Source: Halobacteroides halobius DSM 5150
GTDB taxonomy: Bacteria > Bacillota > Halanaerobiia > Halobacteroidales > Halobacteroidaceae
Length of the DNA stretch: 64,000 bases
NCBI RefSeq assembly: GCF_000328625.1
Contig: NC_019978.1
Location: forward strand, 1,426,001 to 1,490,000
Reading direction: 5' to 3'
Translations under genes and position numbers: made by a program
Notes under the pieces: model-generated
Told to the model about the DNA's origin: nothing
Database searches by the model: none
The model's input: only the letters and a program-made list of their open reading frames with translations
Part shown: positions 1 to 9,872 of the stretch, one piece after another
Layout of the letters: every line of letters starts with the position of its first letter
How positions within the stretch are numbered: the first letter of the stretch is position 1

Positions 1-1018
1 CTCTTACTTCACTTCCATTTTCTCCAATTCCTGCTGTAAATACTATAGCATCTACTCCATTCATCTCTGCTGTATAAGAACCAATATACTTTTTAACTCG
101 ATTAGTAAACATATCTAAAGCTAATTGGGCTCTTTTATTGCCATCAGACGCAGCATCTTCTACATCTCTCATATCACTACTAACACCAGAAACTCCTAAC
201 AATCCACTCTTGTTATTCATTAACTGATCCATTTCTTGAGGAGATAAATCTTCCTTTTCCATAATAAATGGTACTGCTGCTGGATCAATATCTCCACAAC
301 GAGTCCCCATTACTAAACCTTCTAAAGGTGTTAAACCCATACTTGTATCATAAGCCTTACCATTTTTAACTGCTGTTACACTAGCCCCATTCCCTAAATG
401 GCAAGTGATAATCTTTAGATCTTCAACAGGTTGGCCCATCTCCTCAGCCACGCGTTGTGCCACAAATTTATGGGATGTTCCATGAAAACCATAACGACGT
501 ACTCTATGTTTTTCATAAAATTCATACGGTAAAGCATACATATAAGATTCTTTAGGAATAGACTGATGGAAAGCAGTATCAAAAGTAACCACTTGAGGCG
601 CATTAGGAATTAATTCCTCACAAACCTCAATCCCCATTAAATTAGCTGGATTATGTAGAGGGGCTAATTTTGCACATTCCTCAATTTTTTCTTTTACATC
701 ATCATCTACAACAACTGATCCATCAAAGTATTCTCCACCATGAACCACCCTATGACCCACAGCATCAATTTCTTCTACATCTGAAATAACTCCAGTCTCA
801 GTGTCAGTTAAAGTATCAATTACTAATTTCATACCTACTGAATGATCAGCAATTTCTTGTTCTATTTCAATTTCTTCTCCATTAACCTCTTGTTCTAATC
901 TAGATCCTTCAATACCAATTCTTTCTACTAATCCTTTAGCTAGTACTGATTCATCATCCATATTAAATAATTGGTATTTAATCGAAGAACTACCACTATT
1001 AATTACTAAAATCCCCAT
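1..1018 (-). CDS. ackA: Acetate kinase, 3' end cut by the window edge
   Basis: Converts acetyl phosphate and ADP to acetate and ATP in the cytoplasm, the ATP-yielding last step of acetate fermentation. Translated from the window, 339 residues are visible of a family length near 400, so only the C-terminus is missing. The N-terminus reads [18 protein letters not shown], the ASKHA phosphate-1 motif of acetate kinases. [16 protein letters not shown] and CHLGNGASV follow in the usual order. The ATG at 1018 is preceded by AAGGAGGAATTCAA, a strong ribosome site. It lies 46 bp after pta on the same strand, so the two form a pta-ackA operon. Identity is clear. Confidence 0.96.
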   Translation of the reverse strand, partial: MGILVINSGSSSIKYQLFNMDDESVLAKGLVERIGIEGSRLEQEVNGEEIEIEQEIADHSVGMKLVIDTLTDTETGVISDVEEIDAVGHRVVHGGEYFDGSVVVDDDVKEKIEECAKLAPLHNPANLMGIEVCEELIPNAPQVVTFDTAFHQSIPKESYMYALPYEFYEKHRVRRYGFHGTSHKFVAQRVAEEMGQPVEDLKIITCHLGNGASVTAVKNGKAYDTSMGLTPLEGLVMGTRCGDIDPAAVPFIMEKEDLSPQEMDQLMNNKSGLLGVSGVSSDMRDVEDAASDGNKRAQLALDMFTNRVKKYIGSYTAEMNGVDAIVFTAGIGENGSEVR

Positions 1019-1064
1019 TTGAATTCCTCCTTAGTATCGATTATTAAAAATATTAATTTATAAA

Positions 1065-2063
1065 TTAACAATTCTGGGCTTGTACAACAGTAATAGCAAC
1101 TACATTAACAATATCTTGTACATTACAACCCCGTGATAGATCATTAACTGGTTTAGCTACTCCTTGTAAAATAGGGCCAATCGCTTCTGCACCTGCTAAT
1201 CGCTGTACCAATTTATATCCAATATTACCTGCTTGTAGATCAGGGAATACCAATACATTAGCATTACCAGCAATCTCACTCTCAGGATATTTCTTATCCG
1301 CTACTTTAGGTACCAAAGCTGCATCAGACTGCATCTCACCATCTATCTTTAGATCAGGATTTATCTCTTGGGCTTTATCTGTAGCTTCTTGTACTTTATT
1401 AACTAAATCATGCTGAGCACTACCATTTGTAGAAAATGATAACATACCCACTTTAGGATCAATATTAGCTAAATCTTGAGCAGTTTTTGCTGTAGATACA
1501 GCAATCTCAGCTAATTGATTAGTATCAGGATTTGGATTTACAGCACAATCCCCAAATAATAATAATCCATCATCACCAAAATCTTTATCTTGAACAATCA
1601 TTACAAATGCACCCGAGATAACAGAAATTCCTTCGGCTGTACCAATAATCTTAATAGCAGACCTTAAGACATTACCAGTTGGATTAGCAGCACCTGCTAC
1701 TTGTCCATCCGCATCTTCTTGCTTAACCATCATTGCTCCAAAATATAATGGTTCCTTAATCTTTTCTTGTGCCTCTTCTTTAGTAATTCCTTTATGTTTT
1801 CTTAACTTATAATAAACTTGAGCATACTCTTCTAACTTATCTGACTTAACTGGATTAATAATCTCTGCTCCAGATAAATCAACTCCATGTTCTAGAGCAA
1901 TATCTTGAACTTCTTGCTTATCACCTAATAAGACAACCTCAGCAATCCCTTTTTCTATAATTAAAGGAACAGCCTTAATCATTCTTGGTTCAGTGCCTTC
2001 TGGAAGAACTATTTTTTCTTTACCATCACGAGCTTGAGCGTGCATTCTTTTAATAAAACTCAT
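1065..2063 (-). CDS. pta: Phosphate acetyltransferase
   Basis: Interconverts acetyl-CoA and acetyl phosphate, feeding the acetate kinase encoded immediately downstream. At 332 residues this is the short single-domain Pta of Firmicutes, without the N-terminal regulatory domains of the enterobacterial enzyme. Visible family signatures include KIVLPEGTEPR near the N-terminus, GAANPTGNVLRSAIKIIGT in the middle and VFPDLQAGNIGYKLVQRL near residue 275. A GGGAGG ribosome site precedes the ATG. The gene is first in the pta-ackA operon and is divergent from tmcAL. Confidence 0.96.
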   Translation of the reverse strand: MSFIKRMHAQARDGKEKIVLPEGTEPRMIKAVPLIIEKGIAEVVLLGDKQEVQDIALEHGVDLSGAEIINPVKSDKLEEYAQVYYKLRKHKGITKEEAQEKIKEPLYFGAMMVKQEDADGQVAGAANPTGNVLRSAIKIIGTAEGISVISGAFVMIVQDKDFGDDGLLLFGDCAVNPNPDTNQLAEIAVSTAKTAQDLANIDPKVGMLSFSTNGSAQHDLVNKVQEATDKAQEINPDLKIDGEMQSDAALVPKVADKKYPESEIAGNANVLVFPDLQAGNIGYKLVQRLAGAEAIGPILQGVAKPVNDLSRGCNVQDIVNVVAITVVQAQNC

Positions 2064-2172
2064 TATCCTACCTCCCTTTATGACTTTCCATTTATTTAAA
2101 TACTAGATGCCCTCTTTATTCTCCTTGTTTAATCTATTAATTCTAAAATTAATAATTATCTGACAGATTAAA

Positions 2173-2201
2173 TTGATATTTATTAATCTTCGAGCTATAA
2201 T
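2173..2201 (+). promoter_or_regulatory. Vegetative promoter of tmcAL
   Basis: TTGATA at 2173-2178 and a perfect TATAAT at 2196-2201 are separated by 17 bp, 20 bp before the tmcAL start. This matches the SigA consensus closely. It lies in the divergent gap between pta and tmcAL. Confidence 0.7.
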
Positions 2202-2221
2202 AAACAAAAAAGGGGGCAAAA

Positions 2222-3511
2222 ATGAAAGTACTCGGCATTATTACTGAATATAATCCTTTTCATCTAGGACATAAAATTCATTTGCAAAACTCACTAAATA
2301 AAAGTAAAGCTGATGCTACTATTTGTATCATGAGTGGCTGTTTTTTACAACGAGGAAGACCAGCCATTATAGACCAATGGAGCAGAGCTAAAATGGCACT
2401 TCAGGTAGGAGTAGACTTAATCCTCCAACTTCCTGTTGTCTATTCTACTCGTAGTGCTGAATATTTCGCTTGGGCAGCTGTAAGATCATTAGAAGCTACC
2501 AAGACCGTTGATTATCTTTCTTTTGGTAGTGAGTCAGGTAACATTAATTCTTTAAAAGAACTCGGAGAATTACTAGCTAAAGAACCACAACAACTAAGTT
2601 CATTACTGCAAGAAAAATTAAAAGAAGGTCACTCCTATCCTCAAGCGCGAACTAAAGCACTTACTAGTTATTTAAAGCTAAAATCAAGTGATTTTAAAGT
2701 ATCACCAACAAAAGCAGAAGAAATTATAAATAATCCTAATAATATTTTAGGTCTAGAATATATTAAAGCTCTAATTAATTTAAATAGCTCTATTACGCCA
2801 CTAACTATTAAAAGAGAAGGGGCAGACTATTACTCTAATAAACTTAATAATATTGCTAGTGGCTCTGCTATTAGAAATCGAATTAAAAAAAATCAACAAC
2901 AAAACAAACCATTAATTGATCAACAGATCAGGCAATCCTTGCCTAATTCAACAGTTGAAGTTTTAAAAAATAAGTTCAAGGATAATTTAGGGCCAATCTT
3001 TACTAATGATTTTAGTCAACAATTATTAACCCTACTTAGAAGAGTAGATAAAAACAAATTAAGAAACTATGAAAATATAACTGGAGGATTAGAAAATAGA
3101 TTTAAAGAAGCAGCTCTTAAAGCCACTTCATTACAAGAATTAATTAATTTAATTAAGACTAAACGCTTTACACAAACTAGAATTCAACGTATTTTAATTC
3201 ATCTGCTATTAGGGTTAACTAAAGATCAATTAACTAAATTCGATACTGCTTACGGCCCACAATATTTAAGAGTCCTAGGTTTTAATCAGCAAGGTAGGCA
3301 GTTACTTAAATTAATTAAGAAGAAATCTAACTTGCCTTTAATCACCAAAGTAGCTAACCACTTTAAATCAAAACAAACCCCACGTAATCTCCTACAGGAG
3401 ATGTTAGAATATGATCTATTAGCAAATGATTTATATACTCTTGCCTACTCTAACAACAAAGCAAAAAAAGGTGGGGTTGACTTTAGGCAAACACCTATTT
3501 TAAACTTTTAA
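2222..3511 (+). CDS. tmcAL: tRNA(Met) cytidine acetate ligase (YlbM/DUF795 family)
   Basis: Family members use acetate and ATP to form N4-acetylcytidine at the wobble base of elongator tRNA-Met. The protein has 429 residues. The nucleotidyltransferase fold is shown by MKVLGIITEYNPFHLGHKIHL at the start (the NPFHxGH motif) and by SGCFLQRGRPAIIDQWSRAKMAL near residue 38. An AAGGGGGC ribosome site lies just upstream. Its last 17 bp overlap the convergent protease gene. Linkage to pta-ackA, which make and consume acetate, is common in Firmicutes. Function is from the family. Confidence 0.9.
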   Translation: MKVLGIITEYNPFHLGHKIHLQNSLNKSKADATICIMSGCFLQRGRPAIIDQWSRAKMALQVGVDLILQLPVVYSTRSAEYFAWAAVRSLEATKTVDYLSFGSESGNINSLKELGELLAKEPQQLSSLLQEKLKEGHSYPQARTKALTSYLKLKSSDFKVSPTKAEEIINNPNNILGLEYIKALINLNSSITPLTIKREGADYYSNKLNNIASGSAIRNRIKKNQQQNKPLIDQQIRQSLPNSTVEVLKNKFKDNLGPIFTNDFSQQLLTLLRRVDKNKLRNYENITGGLENRFKEAALKATSLQELINLIKTKRFTQTRIQRILIHLLLGLTKDQLTKFDTAYGPQYLRVLGFNQQGRQLLKLIKKKSNLPLITKVANHFKSKQTPRNLLQEMLEYDLLANDLYTLAYSNNKAKKGGVDFRQTPILNF

Positions 3512-4505
3512 GATAATTAATAATATCAGTAAAGTTTTTGACAGAGACTATCTTAATCTCTGGAGTTTCCATCTCTTTGGCTGCTTTAGCATTTGCTTGA
3601 GGGGTAAAAAATATCTTGGCCCCTCGCTCTTTAGCTGCTGCTATCTTTTGTTTAACACCATCTATCCTACCGACTTTACCTTCTAAACTAATTGTTCCTG
3701 TTCCAGCAATTTTTAAACCATAGGTATAATCTTTTTTAGTTAATTGATTAAAAATCTGCAGGGCAAACATACTTCCAGCTGATGGGCCACCAATCCTTCC
3801 AGCATTAATATTAATCTTAATTGGAAAATCATATTCCCGCTTGTAAGAAGTTATTAAGACTCCAATAGATGGATTATCAGCATTATTTTGTATTTTCTTA
3901 GTTTTAATTGAATAAGTCTTCTTAACTCCATCCCTTTTTACAGTAACCCTTACTTGTGCTCCAACCTTTCTATCCTGAATCTCACTTACAACTTCTGTTA
4001 ATAAACCTACTGGCTCTCCATCAACCTTAATAATTATATCACCAGGTTTTAGCTTCCCTTTAGCATTGCCTTCTTTTAATACATGGGTTATTTTGGCCCC
4101 TTGCCCACTAACCTGGGGATTATAACCTGCTGCTTCTAAAGCTACGGCCTTAGCTTTCATCTGACTCTCTTTCATCATTTCACGCATAAATTTAAAGTAT
4201 TCCTCCATATTCATATTAGGAGGCAATAAATTTTTAGACTGCAATTCAATTAAATCTGGATTAAACAGCTTGACATACATATACTCTAATAAACTAGCAC
4301 TTTTCATAGAAACAGCAGTTAACATAACTTTACCTGTTTGAAGGTAAGTATCAGCCTTAATATTAACCATCGGTGATAAAGGTTTGGCTATACCAGGTGA
4401 AATAAGGTAATAATCACTTGGGTATACAGCTAAAATGCCCACTACCACTACTACAATTAAAGCTTTAATCCAAAAACTTCTTTTCTTAATTAAATCTATC
4501 CCCAT
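3495..4505 (-). CDS. PDZ and Lon-type membrane serine protease (SepM/YlbL-like)
   Basis: A membrane-anchored protease with a transmembrane helix near residues 10-28, a PDZ domain near 125-205 (KPGDIIIKVDGEPVG) and a Lon-type proteolytic domain at the end. The catalytic serine lies in GGPSAGSMFAL and the lysine in GRIDGVKQKIAAAK, giving the Ser-Lys dyad. SepM of streptococci processes a competence peptide; the substrate here is unknown. I chose the ATG at 4505 because GGAAGTGAG precedes it. An in-frame ATG at 4574 would add 23 residues but overlaps the patatin gene and has a poor ribosome site. About 336 residues, like B. subtilis YlbL. Confidence 0.87.
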   Translation of the reverse strand: MGIDLIKKRSFWIKALIVVVVVGILAVYPSDYYLISPGIAKPLSPMVNIKADTYLQTGKVMLTAVSMKSASLLEYMYVKLFNPDLIELQSKNLLPPNMNMEEYFKFMREMMKESQMKAKAVALEAAGYNPQVSGQGAKITHVLKEGNAKGKLKPGDIIIKVDGEPVGLLTEVVSEIQDRKVGAQVRVTVKRDGVKKTYSIKTKKIQNNADNPSIGVLITSYKREYDFPIKININAGRIGGPSAGSMFALQIFNQLTKKDYTYGLKIAGTGTISLEGKVGRIDGVKQKIAAAKERGAKIFFTPQANAKAAKEMETPEIKIVSVKNFTDIINYLKSLK

Positions 4506-4545
4506 TTCTATCTCACTTCCTTTCCCAACAATCAACTTAAAGAAT

Positions 4546-5340
4546 CTACTTAGCAGTCTCTTTATTATATTCATTAATCAATCTTTTTATTTCTGGTATC
4601 TTTTCCTTAGCTGCCTGATAACCTAATTGGATACATTCCTGGGCTTGACTTAAATCAGTAGAAGCAATATGACCTACTTCTGGAACAATTAGTATATCCG
4701 CCTCCACATTTTTATGTTGAGCAATCTCCTGTTGCATAATATCAATTGAACTCATAATTACATCAAAGATAGTATTGACATTATAACTTCGGACTAGATT
4801 ATAACTAACCTCTACCCCAATTGCAATATCAGCACCTTCCTCCTTTACAGCACTAACAGGTACTCTATTTAATACTGCCCCATCAACCAACTTTTTCCCT
4901 TCTAATTCATAGGGAATGTAAATACCAGGAATAGACATACTGGCTCTTAGAGCATCAGCTACTAACCCTTCTTTAATTACTACCTCTTCTCCTTTTTCAA
5001 TATCAGCTGCTACTGCTGAGAAGGGTAAATTTAAATCAGCAAAAGTCTTTCCTTTAGTTAATAACTGAAAAAATTCTTTAACTTTATTTCCTGCAACTAA
5101 TCCTTGCTTAGAAACTGTAATATCAGTAAAATGATCCCACTCTAAATGAATTGCTAATCGTTCTAACATATGTAAATCAGATCCAGCAGCATAGAATCCT
5201 CCTACCACACTACCAATACTAGCTCCTGCTAAATAATCTATAGCTATGCCTTCCTCTTGCAGAGCCTTTAAGACACCTATATGAGCAATACCTCTAGCTG
5301 ATCCAGCTCCTAAAGCTAATCCAATTTTAGCACTCACCAT
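4546..5340 (-). CDS. Patatin-like phospholipase (RssA/YlbK type)
   Basis: A 264-residue single-domain patatin. The oxyanion glycine-rich motif is LALGAGSARGIAHIG at residue 8, the nucleophile elbow is GASIG at about 40, and the Asp of the Ser-Asp dyad is in LVDGAVLNRVP near 152. These proteins are cytoplasmic serine acyl hydrolases; the lipid substrate is unknown. It lies directly upstream of the SepM-like protease on the same strand (40 bp gap to the chosen start), an arrangement like the ylbK-ylbL pair of Bacillus. AGAGGTGAT precedes the start; a GTG one codon later is a possible alternative. Confidence 0.88.
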   Translation of the reverse strand: MVSAKIGLALGAGSARGIAHIGVLKALQEEGIAIDYLAGASIGSVVGGFYAAGSDLHMLERLAIHLEWDHFTDITVSKQGLVAGNKVKEFFQLLTKGKTFADLNLPFSAVAADIEKGEEVVIKEGLVADALRASMSIPGIYIPYELEGKKLVDGAVLNRVPVSAVKEEGADIAIGVEVSYNLVRSYNVNTIFDVIMSSIDIMQQEIAQHKNVEADILIVPEVGHIASTDLSQAQECIQLGYQAAKEKIPEIKRLINEYNKETAK

Positions 5341-5424
5341 ATCACCTCTAGCTCAAATATCAAATAACTTACTTTATATGTTATTCAATAATGGTATAAA
5401 TTATCCTTATAAAATAAAAAGATC

Positions 5425-5460
5425 ATAAAATAAAAAGATCCCAGGGCATCCTGAGATCTT
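5425..5460 (-). terminator. Terminator after the ferredoxin gene
   Basis: An 11-bp stem with one G-U pair (arms 5435-5445 and 5450-5460) is followed on the minus strand by TTTTTATTTTAT. It sits 10 bp after the ferredoxin stop codon. Confidence 0.8.
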
Positions 5461-5469
5461 AACTACAAA

Positions 5470-5637
5470 TTAAGCTTCAATAGCCTCTACTGGACAAGCA
5501 CCAGCACAAGCACCACAATCAATACAAGCATCAGCATCAATTTCATATTTGTCAGTTCCTTCAGAAATAGCATCTACTGGACAAGTAGGTTCACAAGCCC
5601 CACAAGAAATACAACCATCAGTAATTGTATAAGCCAT
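5470..5637 (-). CDS. 2[4Fe-4S] ferredoxin, clostridial type
   Basis: A 55-residue electron carrier. It has two CxxCxxCxxxCP motifs, [16 protein letters not shown] at residue 9 and [16 protein letters not shown] at residue 38, with an acidic linker. This is the small soluble ferredoxin that serves pyruvate:ferredoxin oxidoreductase and hydrogenases in anaerobes. The stop is at 5470 and the ATG at 5637, with an AGGTGT ribosome site upstream. It is a single-gene unit with its own terminator. Confidence 0.95.
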   Translation of the reverse strand: MAYTITDGCISCGACEPTCPVDAISEGTDKYEIDADACIDCGACAGACPVEAIEA

Positions 5638-5743
5638 TTCTTACACCTCCACATCTTATTTTATGTAGTAATTATCTTCCTTTAATATCATAACATAAGT
5701 TATCTAGTTTATCAATAAATATTCCTTGTTAGGTTAGAAAATA

Positions 5744-5775
5744 GAGACCTAATCCCCGATAAGGAATTAGGTCTT
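5744..5775 (-). terminator. Terminator after mgsA
   Basis: A stem of AGACCTAAT-type arms (5745-5755 and 5763-5774) lies right after the mgsA stop codon and is followed by CTATTTTC on the minus strand. Confidence 0.7.
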
Positions 5776-5779
5776 GCAA

Positions 5780-6151
5780 CTAATCAACTAAATTATCTAA
5801 TAAGATCATATTTGCAGTACCTAAATTAGTAGCTAAAGGTACATTATGCACATCGCAAACACGAAGTAAAGCACTTACATCTGGTTCATGGGGCTGAGCA
5901 GTCAATGGATCTCTTAGAAAAATAACTGCTGCTATATTGTCACTAGCAATTTCAGCTCCAATTTGTTGGTCGCCCCCTAAAGGACCAGAAGCCATTCTAG
6001 TTACTTCCAAATTAGTATTTTCATTTAATCTCTGACCAGTAGTCCCTGTAGCAATTAAATTAAAACCACTCAAAACTCTTTCATTCTCTTGAGCAAATCT
6101 AACTAAATCATCTTTTTTCTCATCATGAGCAATTAAAGCTATTTTCTTCAT
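5780..6151 (-). CDS. mgsA: Methylglyoxal synthase
   Basis: Converts dihydroxyacetone phosphate to methylglyoxal and phosphate, a bypass of lower glycolysis that relieves phosphate limitation. The 123-residue protein has [14 protein letters not shown] at the start, the phosphate-binding ATGTTGQRL, and [14 protein letters not shown] carrying the catalytic Asp, then [14 protein letters not shown] and [10 protein letters not shown]. Length and motif order fit the small methylglyoxal synthase family exactly. It is monocistronic, with terminators on both sides. Confidence 0.95.
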   Translation of the reverse strand: MKKIALIAHDEKKDDLVRFAQENERVLSGFNLIATGTTGQRLNENTNLEVTRMASGPLGGDQQIGAEIASDNIAAVIFLRDPLTAQPHEPDVSALLRVCDVHNVPLATNLGTANMILLDNLVD

Positions 6152-6233
6152 TTTGCCCCTCCCTTTCTAATTGTATTATTTCTATAAATTTTATTTTTTA
6201 CCTGCTTAATTGTTAAACTTTGTATCAATTCTA

Positions 6234-6275
6234 AAAAAGCCCCAGGTAGAGATTAATCTCTACCTGGGGCTTTTT
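6234..6275 (-). terminator. Strong terminator of the alpha-glucosidase gene
   Basis: A perfect 21-bp inverted repeat (6234-6254 and 6255-6275), GC-rich in the middle with A- and T-tracts at both ends, so it may work in both directions. It lies just after the GH31 stop codon. Confidence 0.9.
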
Positions 6276-6281
6276 AGCTTC

Positions 6282-8678
6282 TTATAATTTGACTTCTACT
6301 TTAGTAGTTTTAGCTGGAATAGTAACCTCTAATCTCTGAGCTTCATAATTCCAATCATCAACTTCTGCACCATCTACTATAACCGTTCTAGGTTTACTTG
6401 CTACATTATTAAAGGATAAGCAATAACTTTTATACTCCTGATAACCAGTCTGCTGATCATCAATTGTAAATTCTAAATTAGCAGCTTGATATTGATAAGT
6501 AAACTCTGTTAAACTATATTCACCATCTTGATAATTAAAGCTTAAACCATCATCATTATATAGTTTATAACTATCTGTTGTTACTTTTGAGTCTAAATAA
6601 ATATTAATATTCAATTCTTCTATATCCTTCTCTCCTACATAATTTACTACTGGAGCTAAAGGAAGGATACTACCTGCTTTAACATAAAGAGGTAGGGTAT
6701 CTAGTGGAGCATCTACAATTACATGCTGGTTGCCTTCATATTCTTCTCCCGTCCAGAAATCATACCAAGTTCCTTCTGGGAAGTAAACCATTCTTCTATC
6801 TCGATCTGGTTGATAAATAGGAGCTACTAAAATACTATCTCCTACCATAAATTGATCAGATAAGTTATGTGTTTCTTCATCAGATTGATACTCCATTACT
6901 AATGGTCTCATTACTGGTAAACCTGTCTGAGTAGCTTGATAAAATAAATTATAAATATGAGTTAAAAATTTATAACGTAATTCAATATATTCTGTAATAA
7001 TACTTTCATATTCTTCAGCAAAAGCCCATGGTTCTTGATAAATAGCTCTAATTTCACAATGATTTCTAAAAAATGGCACAAAAGATCCTAACTGGGTCCA
7101 ACGAGCTAAAAGTTCTCCACTAGTATCTCCAGTAAATCCTCCTACATCTGTTCCAGAGAAGGTAACACCAGATAAACCTAAATTCATTAACATTGGCATC
7201 GCTAACTTAATATGATCCCAAAAACTTCGATTATCTCCTGTCCAAACTGCTGAGTAACGTTGAATTCCTGCAAAACCAGCTCTAGTTAGCACAAAAGGTC
7301 GTTCATTAGATAAATGTTTCTTTAGTCCTTCATAAGTAGCCTGGTCTTCTAAAAATCCGTATAAATTATGGAATCTATCATGAGTTCCTAAATCACCATC
7401 ATTTTGATGAATGACATCAGTATCCATAGTATCTGTTTCATTAAAGACTGCTGGCTCATTCATATCATTCCAAATTCCTCTAACTCCTACATCAGTTAAC
7501 CTCTGGTGTAAATCTCCCCACCAATCTCTAACTGCTTGTTGAGTAAAATCAGGAAAGACACATCTTCCTGGCCATACTTTATCTATAAAATATTCTCCAT
7601 CAAGATATTTACAAAAATAATCATTTTCTATTCCTTCTTGATAAATATCATATTTAGGATCTCTTTTAACACCTGGATCAATAATAGTTATTGGTTTGAA
7701 GCCATCAGCACCTAAATCAGTTAATAACTGCTCTGGATTAGGAAATCTATTCTCATCCCAAGTAAAAATACGGTATTCATCCATATAATGAATATCAAAA
7801 TGAATAGCATCACAAGGAATCTCTTTTTCCCGGAAGTTCTGGGCTATTTCTCTTACTTCTTCTTCTGGATGATAACTATAACGAGATTGGTGATAACCTA
7901 ATGACCACTTTGGAGGTAAAGGCATCTTTCCTGTAAGAGTCGTATAACTATCAACAACTTCTTTAAGACTTGGCCCATTAATAAAGTAATAATCTAGATT
8001 TCCTCCTTCAGCCCAAAATGAATAATAATCTTTTTCACCTACACCTAAATCAAAGTGGCTTTTATAGGTATTATCAAAGTAAATACCATAAGCTTTATTT
8101 TGATTAAGACCAATTAAGAATGGAATTGATTGGTATAATGGATCAGTATCATCTACATGCGGACTAAATGTGTCATGATTCCACATTACATATTTTCCAT
8201 CTCTTTTATCTAGCCAACCTGTCTTTTCACCTAGACCATAAAATCTTTCTTCTTCCCTTAATTCCTTCCATGCTCTTACTTCATCCTTACTCCAACCTAA
8301 AGCTTTTTTGGAGTAGTCTCTATGAATTAAATTACCATCTAAATCATAAAAACTAATCCCTAATTTTTGTTTATTAATCTTTATTTTCAAATCTTGTGTT
8401 GTAACTTGTAAATAATCTCCTTTATCTTCAACTTCAAAATCTTGATACTTTAAATTATGTTCTACCAATGCTGGTGATGTAGATAAATCTGCTTTATCAC
8501 GTTGGCCCATTACTACCCTAACTATTTCTGAGGTAATAAACTCTAAAACTAATTCTCCTTCAGATAATTGTAAATATAAATAATTATCATCTTGATTATA
8601 TTCATTAATTTCACTTAAAACAAAGTATCTCTTTCTTTTATTTCCTTGGCCCTGGTCTATTATTTCTTCACTATTCAT
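6282..8678 (-). CDS. Alpha-glucosidase, glycoside hydrolase family 31
   Basis: A retaining exo-acting alpha-glucosidase of about 798 residues, with no signal peptide, so probably cytoplasmic. An N-terminal galactose-mutarotase-like domain (residues 40-260) leads to a TIM barrel. The nucleophile Asp is in GIWNDMNEPAVF near 405 and the acid/base Asp in VWTGDNRSFWDH near 480. Beta-sheet C-terminal domains follow (from about 590). The second ATG (8678) is better spaced from AGGAG than the one at 8684. The gene is transcribed after a LacI-type regulator and is preceded by two operator-like palindromes, suggesting substrate-induced and catabolite control. The exact disaccharide is not visible from sequence. 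Confidence 0.92.
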   Translation of the reverse strand: MNSEEIIDQGQGNKRKRYFVLSEINEYNQDDNYLYLQLSEGELVLEFITSEIVRVVMGQRDKADLSTSPALVEHNLKYQDFEVEDKGDYLQVTTQDLKIKINKQKLGISFYDLDGNLIHRDYSKKALGWSKDEVRAWKELREEERFYGLGEKTGWLDKRDGKYVMWNHDTFSPHVDDTDPLYQSIPFLIGLNQNKAYGIYFDNTYKSHFDLGVGEKDYYSFWAEGGNLDYYFINGPSLKEVVDSYTTLTGKMPLPPKWSLGYHQSRYSYHPEEEVREIAQNFREKEIPCDAIHFDIHYMDEYRIFTWDENRFPNPEQLLTDLGADGFKPITIIDPGVKRDPKYDIYQEGIENDYFCKYLDGEYFIDKVWPGRCVFPDFTQQAVRDWWGDLHQRLTDVGVRGIWNDMNEPAVFNETDTMDTDVIHQNDGDLGTHDRFHNLYGFLEDQATYEGLKKHLSNERPFVLTRAGFAGIQRYSAVWTGDNRSFWDHIKLAMPMLMNLGLSGVTFSGTDVGGFTGDTSGELLARWTQLGSFVPFFRNHCEIRAIYQEPWAFAEEYESIITEYIELRYKFLTHIYNLFYQATQTGLPVMRPLVMEYQSDEETHNLSDQFMVGDSILVAPIYQPDRDRRMVYFPEGTWYDFWTGEEYEGNQHVIVDAPLDTLPLYVKAGSILPLAPVVNYVGEKDIEELNINIYLDSKVTTDSYKLYNDDGLSFNYQDGEYSLTEFTYQYQAANLEFTIDDQQTGYQEYKSYCLSFNNVASKPRTVIVDGAEVDDWNYEAQRLEVTIPAKTTKVEVKL

Positions 8679-8715
8679 ATTCATCAGCTCCTATCTTAAA
8701 TATTAATTCAATCTT

Positions 8716-8729
8716 TGCAAACGGTTGCA
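8716..8729. promoter_or_regulatory. LacI-family/CcpA-type operator before the alpha-glucosidase gene
   Basis: TGCAAACGGTTGCA has palindromic TGCAA/TTGCA arms around a central CG and also fits the cre consensus of CcpA. It lies about 38 bp upstream of the GH31 start. Confidence 0.55.
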
Positions 8730-8762
8730 CAATCAAAAAGCACTTCTACTGATTGATTTTAT

Positions 8763-8776
8763 GTTAAGCGTTTAAC
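8763..8776. promoter_or_regulatory. Operator GTTAA-N-CG-N-TTAAC
   Basis: GTTAAGCGTTTAAC is a LacI-type palindrome between the regulator and the alpha-glucosidase gene. The same half-sites recur at 9873-9886 in front of the regulator itself, which points to one protein binding both. Confidence 0.6.
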
Positions 8777-8822
8777 TTACCCACATTATATACTTGCTAA
8801 AAAGTTTTGTCAAGGCGGTTTG

Positions 8823-9860
8823 TTAGTCCTTTCTCTGTTGTGTAGAATCTCGAATAACTAATTCTAAAGGTAATGTAATACTCTTTTTCTCTTTGGCTTG
8901 GGATTCTATTTCCTCTATTAATACTTCTACTGTTCTAACTCCTTTGTAAAAGATATCTTGTTTTATTGTAGTTAAAGCCGGAGTAACATATTGGCATGTC
9001 TTTAAATCATCAAAACCAACAATTGAAAGATCTTCAGGAATTTTTTTATCATGCTCTTGAAAAGCTTTTATAATACCAAATGCTAAAATATCTGCTACAG
9101 CAAAAACTGCACTAATATCATTTTGATCAGATAATAGTTCTGCTCCTACTTTATACCCCCCTTCAAAAGAAACTTCAGTCTCATAAACTAATTCTTCATT
9201 TTCAGTAATATTGTATCTTTTTAATGCTTTTTGATACCCTTGATAACGTCTATAATTAACTTCACTCAAATCTCTATTACCTGTTACAAAAGCAATATTT
9301 CTATGATCTAATTTTAATAAATATTCAGTAGCTAAATAACCCCCTTGTTGGTCATTAACACCAATATTATGAAACTGCCCAGTATAATCTTTATAAGTAT
9401 CAGTTAGTACAATAGGAACATCTATTTCTTCTATCTTTTTGGAGAGTAAGTTAGGATAGACCCCTAAAAAAATAATTCCATCTAAATTTCTTTTGATAAT
9501 CCAATCTTTACAACTCTCTTCCGGGCCAACCCCCGTAATCAAAATATCATAGTCTTTTTCTCTAGTCTTCATCTCAATTCCACTTATAAATTGACTATAA
9601 AAGGGATTATCTTGCAGTAAAGTATTAGCTTTATCTTGCTCAACTAAAGGAAGCATAATCCCAATTAGATGTGATTTTCTATTTGCTAAAGTACGAGCTG
9701 TAAAGTTAGGATAGTATCCTAACTTTTCTATTGCTTCTAAAACTTCTTGGTAAGTCTTTTGAGAGACTTTATGTTGATTTTCATTTAAAACATTAGATAC
9801 TGTAGCTACTGAAACCCCTACATAATCTGCCACATCACGAATTGTAACCTGTTTAGCCAT
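8823..9860 (-). CDS. LacI-family transcriptional regulator
   Basis: A 345-residue repressor. The N-terminal helix-turn-helix and hinge helix read VTIRDVADYVGVSVATVSNV and then LGYYPNFTARTLA. A periplasmic-binding-protein-like effector domain follows from residue 60, with the late family motif PEDLSIVGFDDLKTCQYVTPALTTI. It lies 144 bp upstream of the alpha-glucosidase gene on the same strand, and matching palindromes occur before both genes, so it probably controls the glucosidase and itself. The inducer is not known. Confidence 0.92.
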   Translation of the reverse strand: MAKQVTIRDVADYVGVSVATVSNVLNENQHKVSQKTYQEVLEAIEKLGYYPNFTARTLANRKSHLIGIMLPLVEQDKANTLLQDNPFYSQFISGIEMKTREKDYDILITGVGPEESCKDWIIKRNLDGIIFLGVYPNLLSKKIEEIDVPIVLTDTYKDYTGQFHNIGVNDQQGGYLATEYLLKLDHRNIAFVTGNRDLSEVNYRRYQGYQKALKRYNITENEELVYETEVSFEGGYKVGAELLSDQNDISAVFAVADILAFGIIKAFQEHDKKIPEDLSIVGFDDLKTCQYVTPALTTIKQDIFYKGVRTVEVLIEEIESQAKEKKSITLPLELVIRDSTQQRKD

Positions 9861-9872
9861 AATCCCCTCCTG

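Noticed and set aside
5744-6275. Hairpins around mgsA considered as a riboswitch
   Set aside because: Both are simple perfect stems with A/T tails directly after stop codons, which fits terminators.
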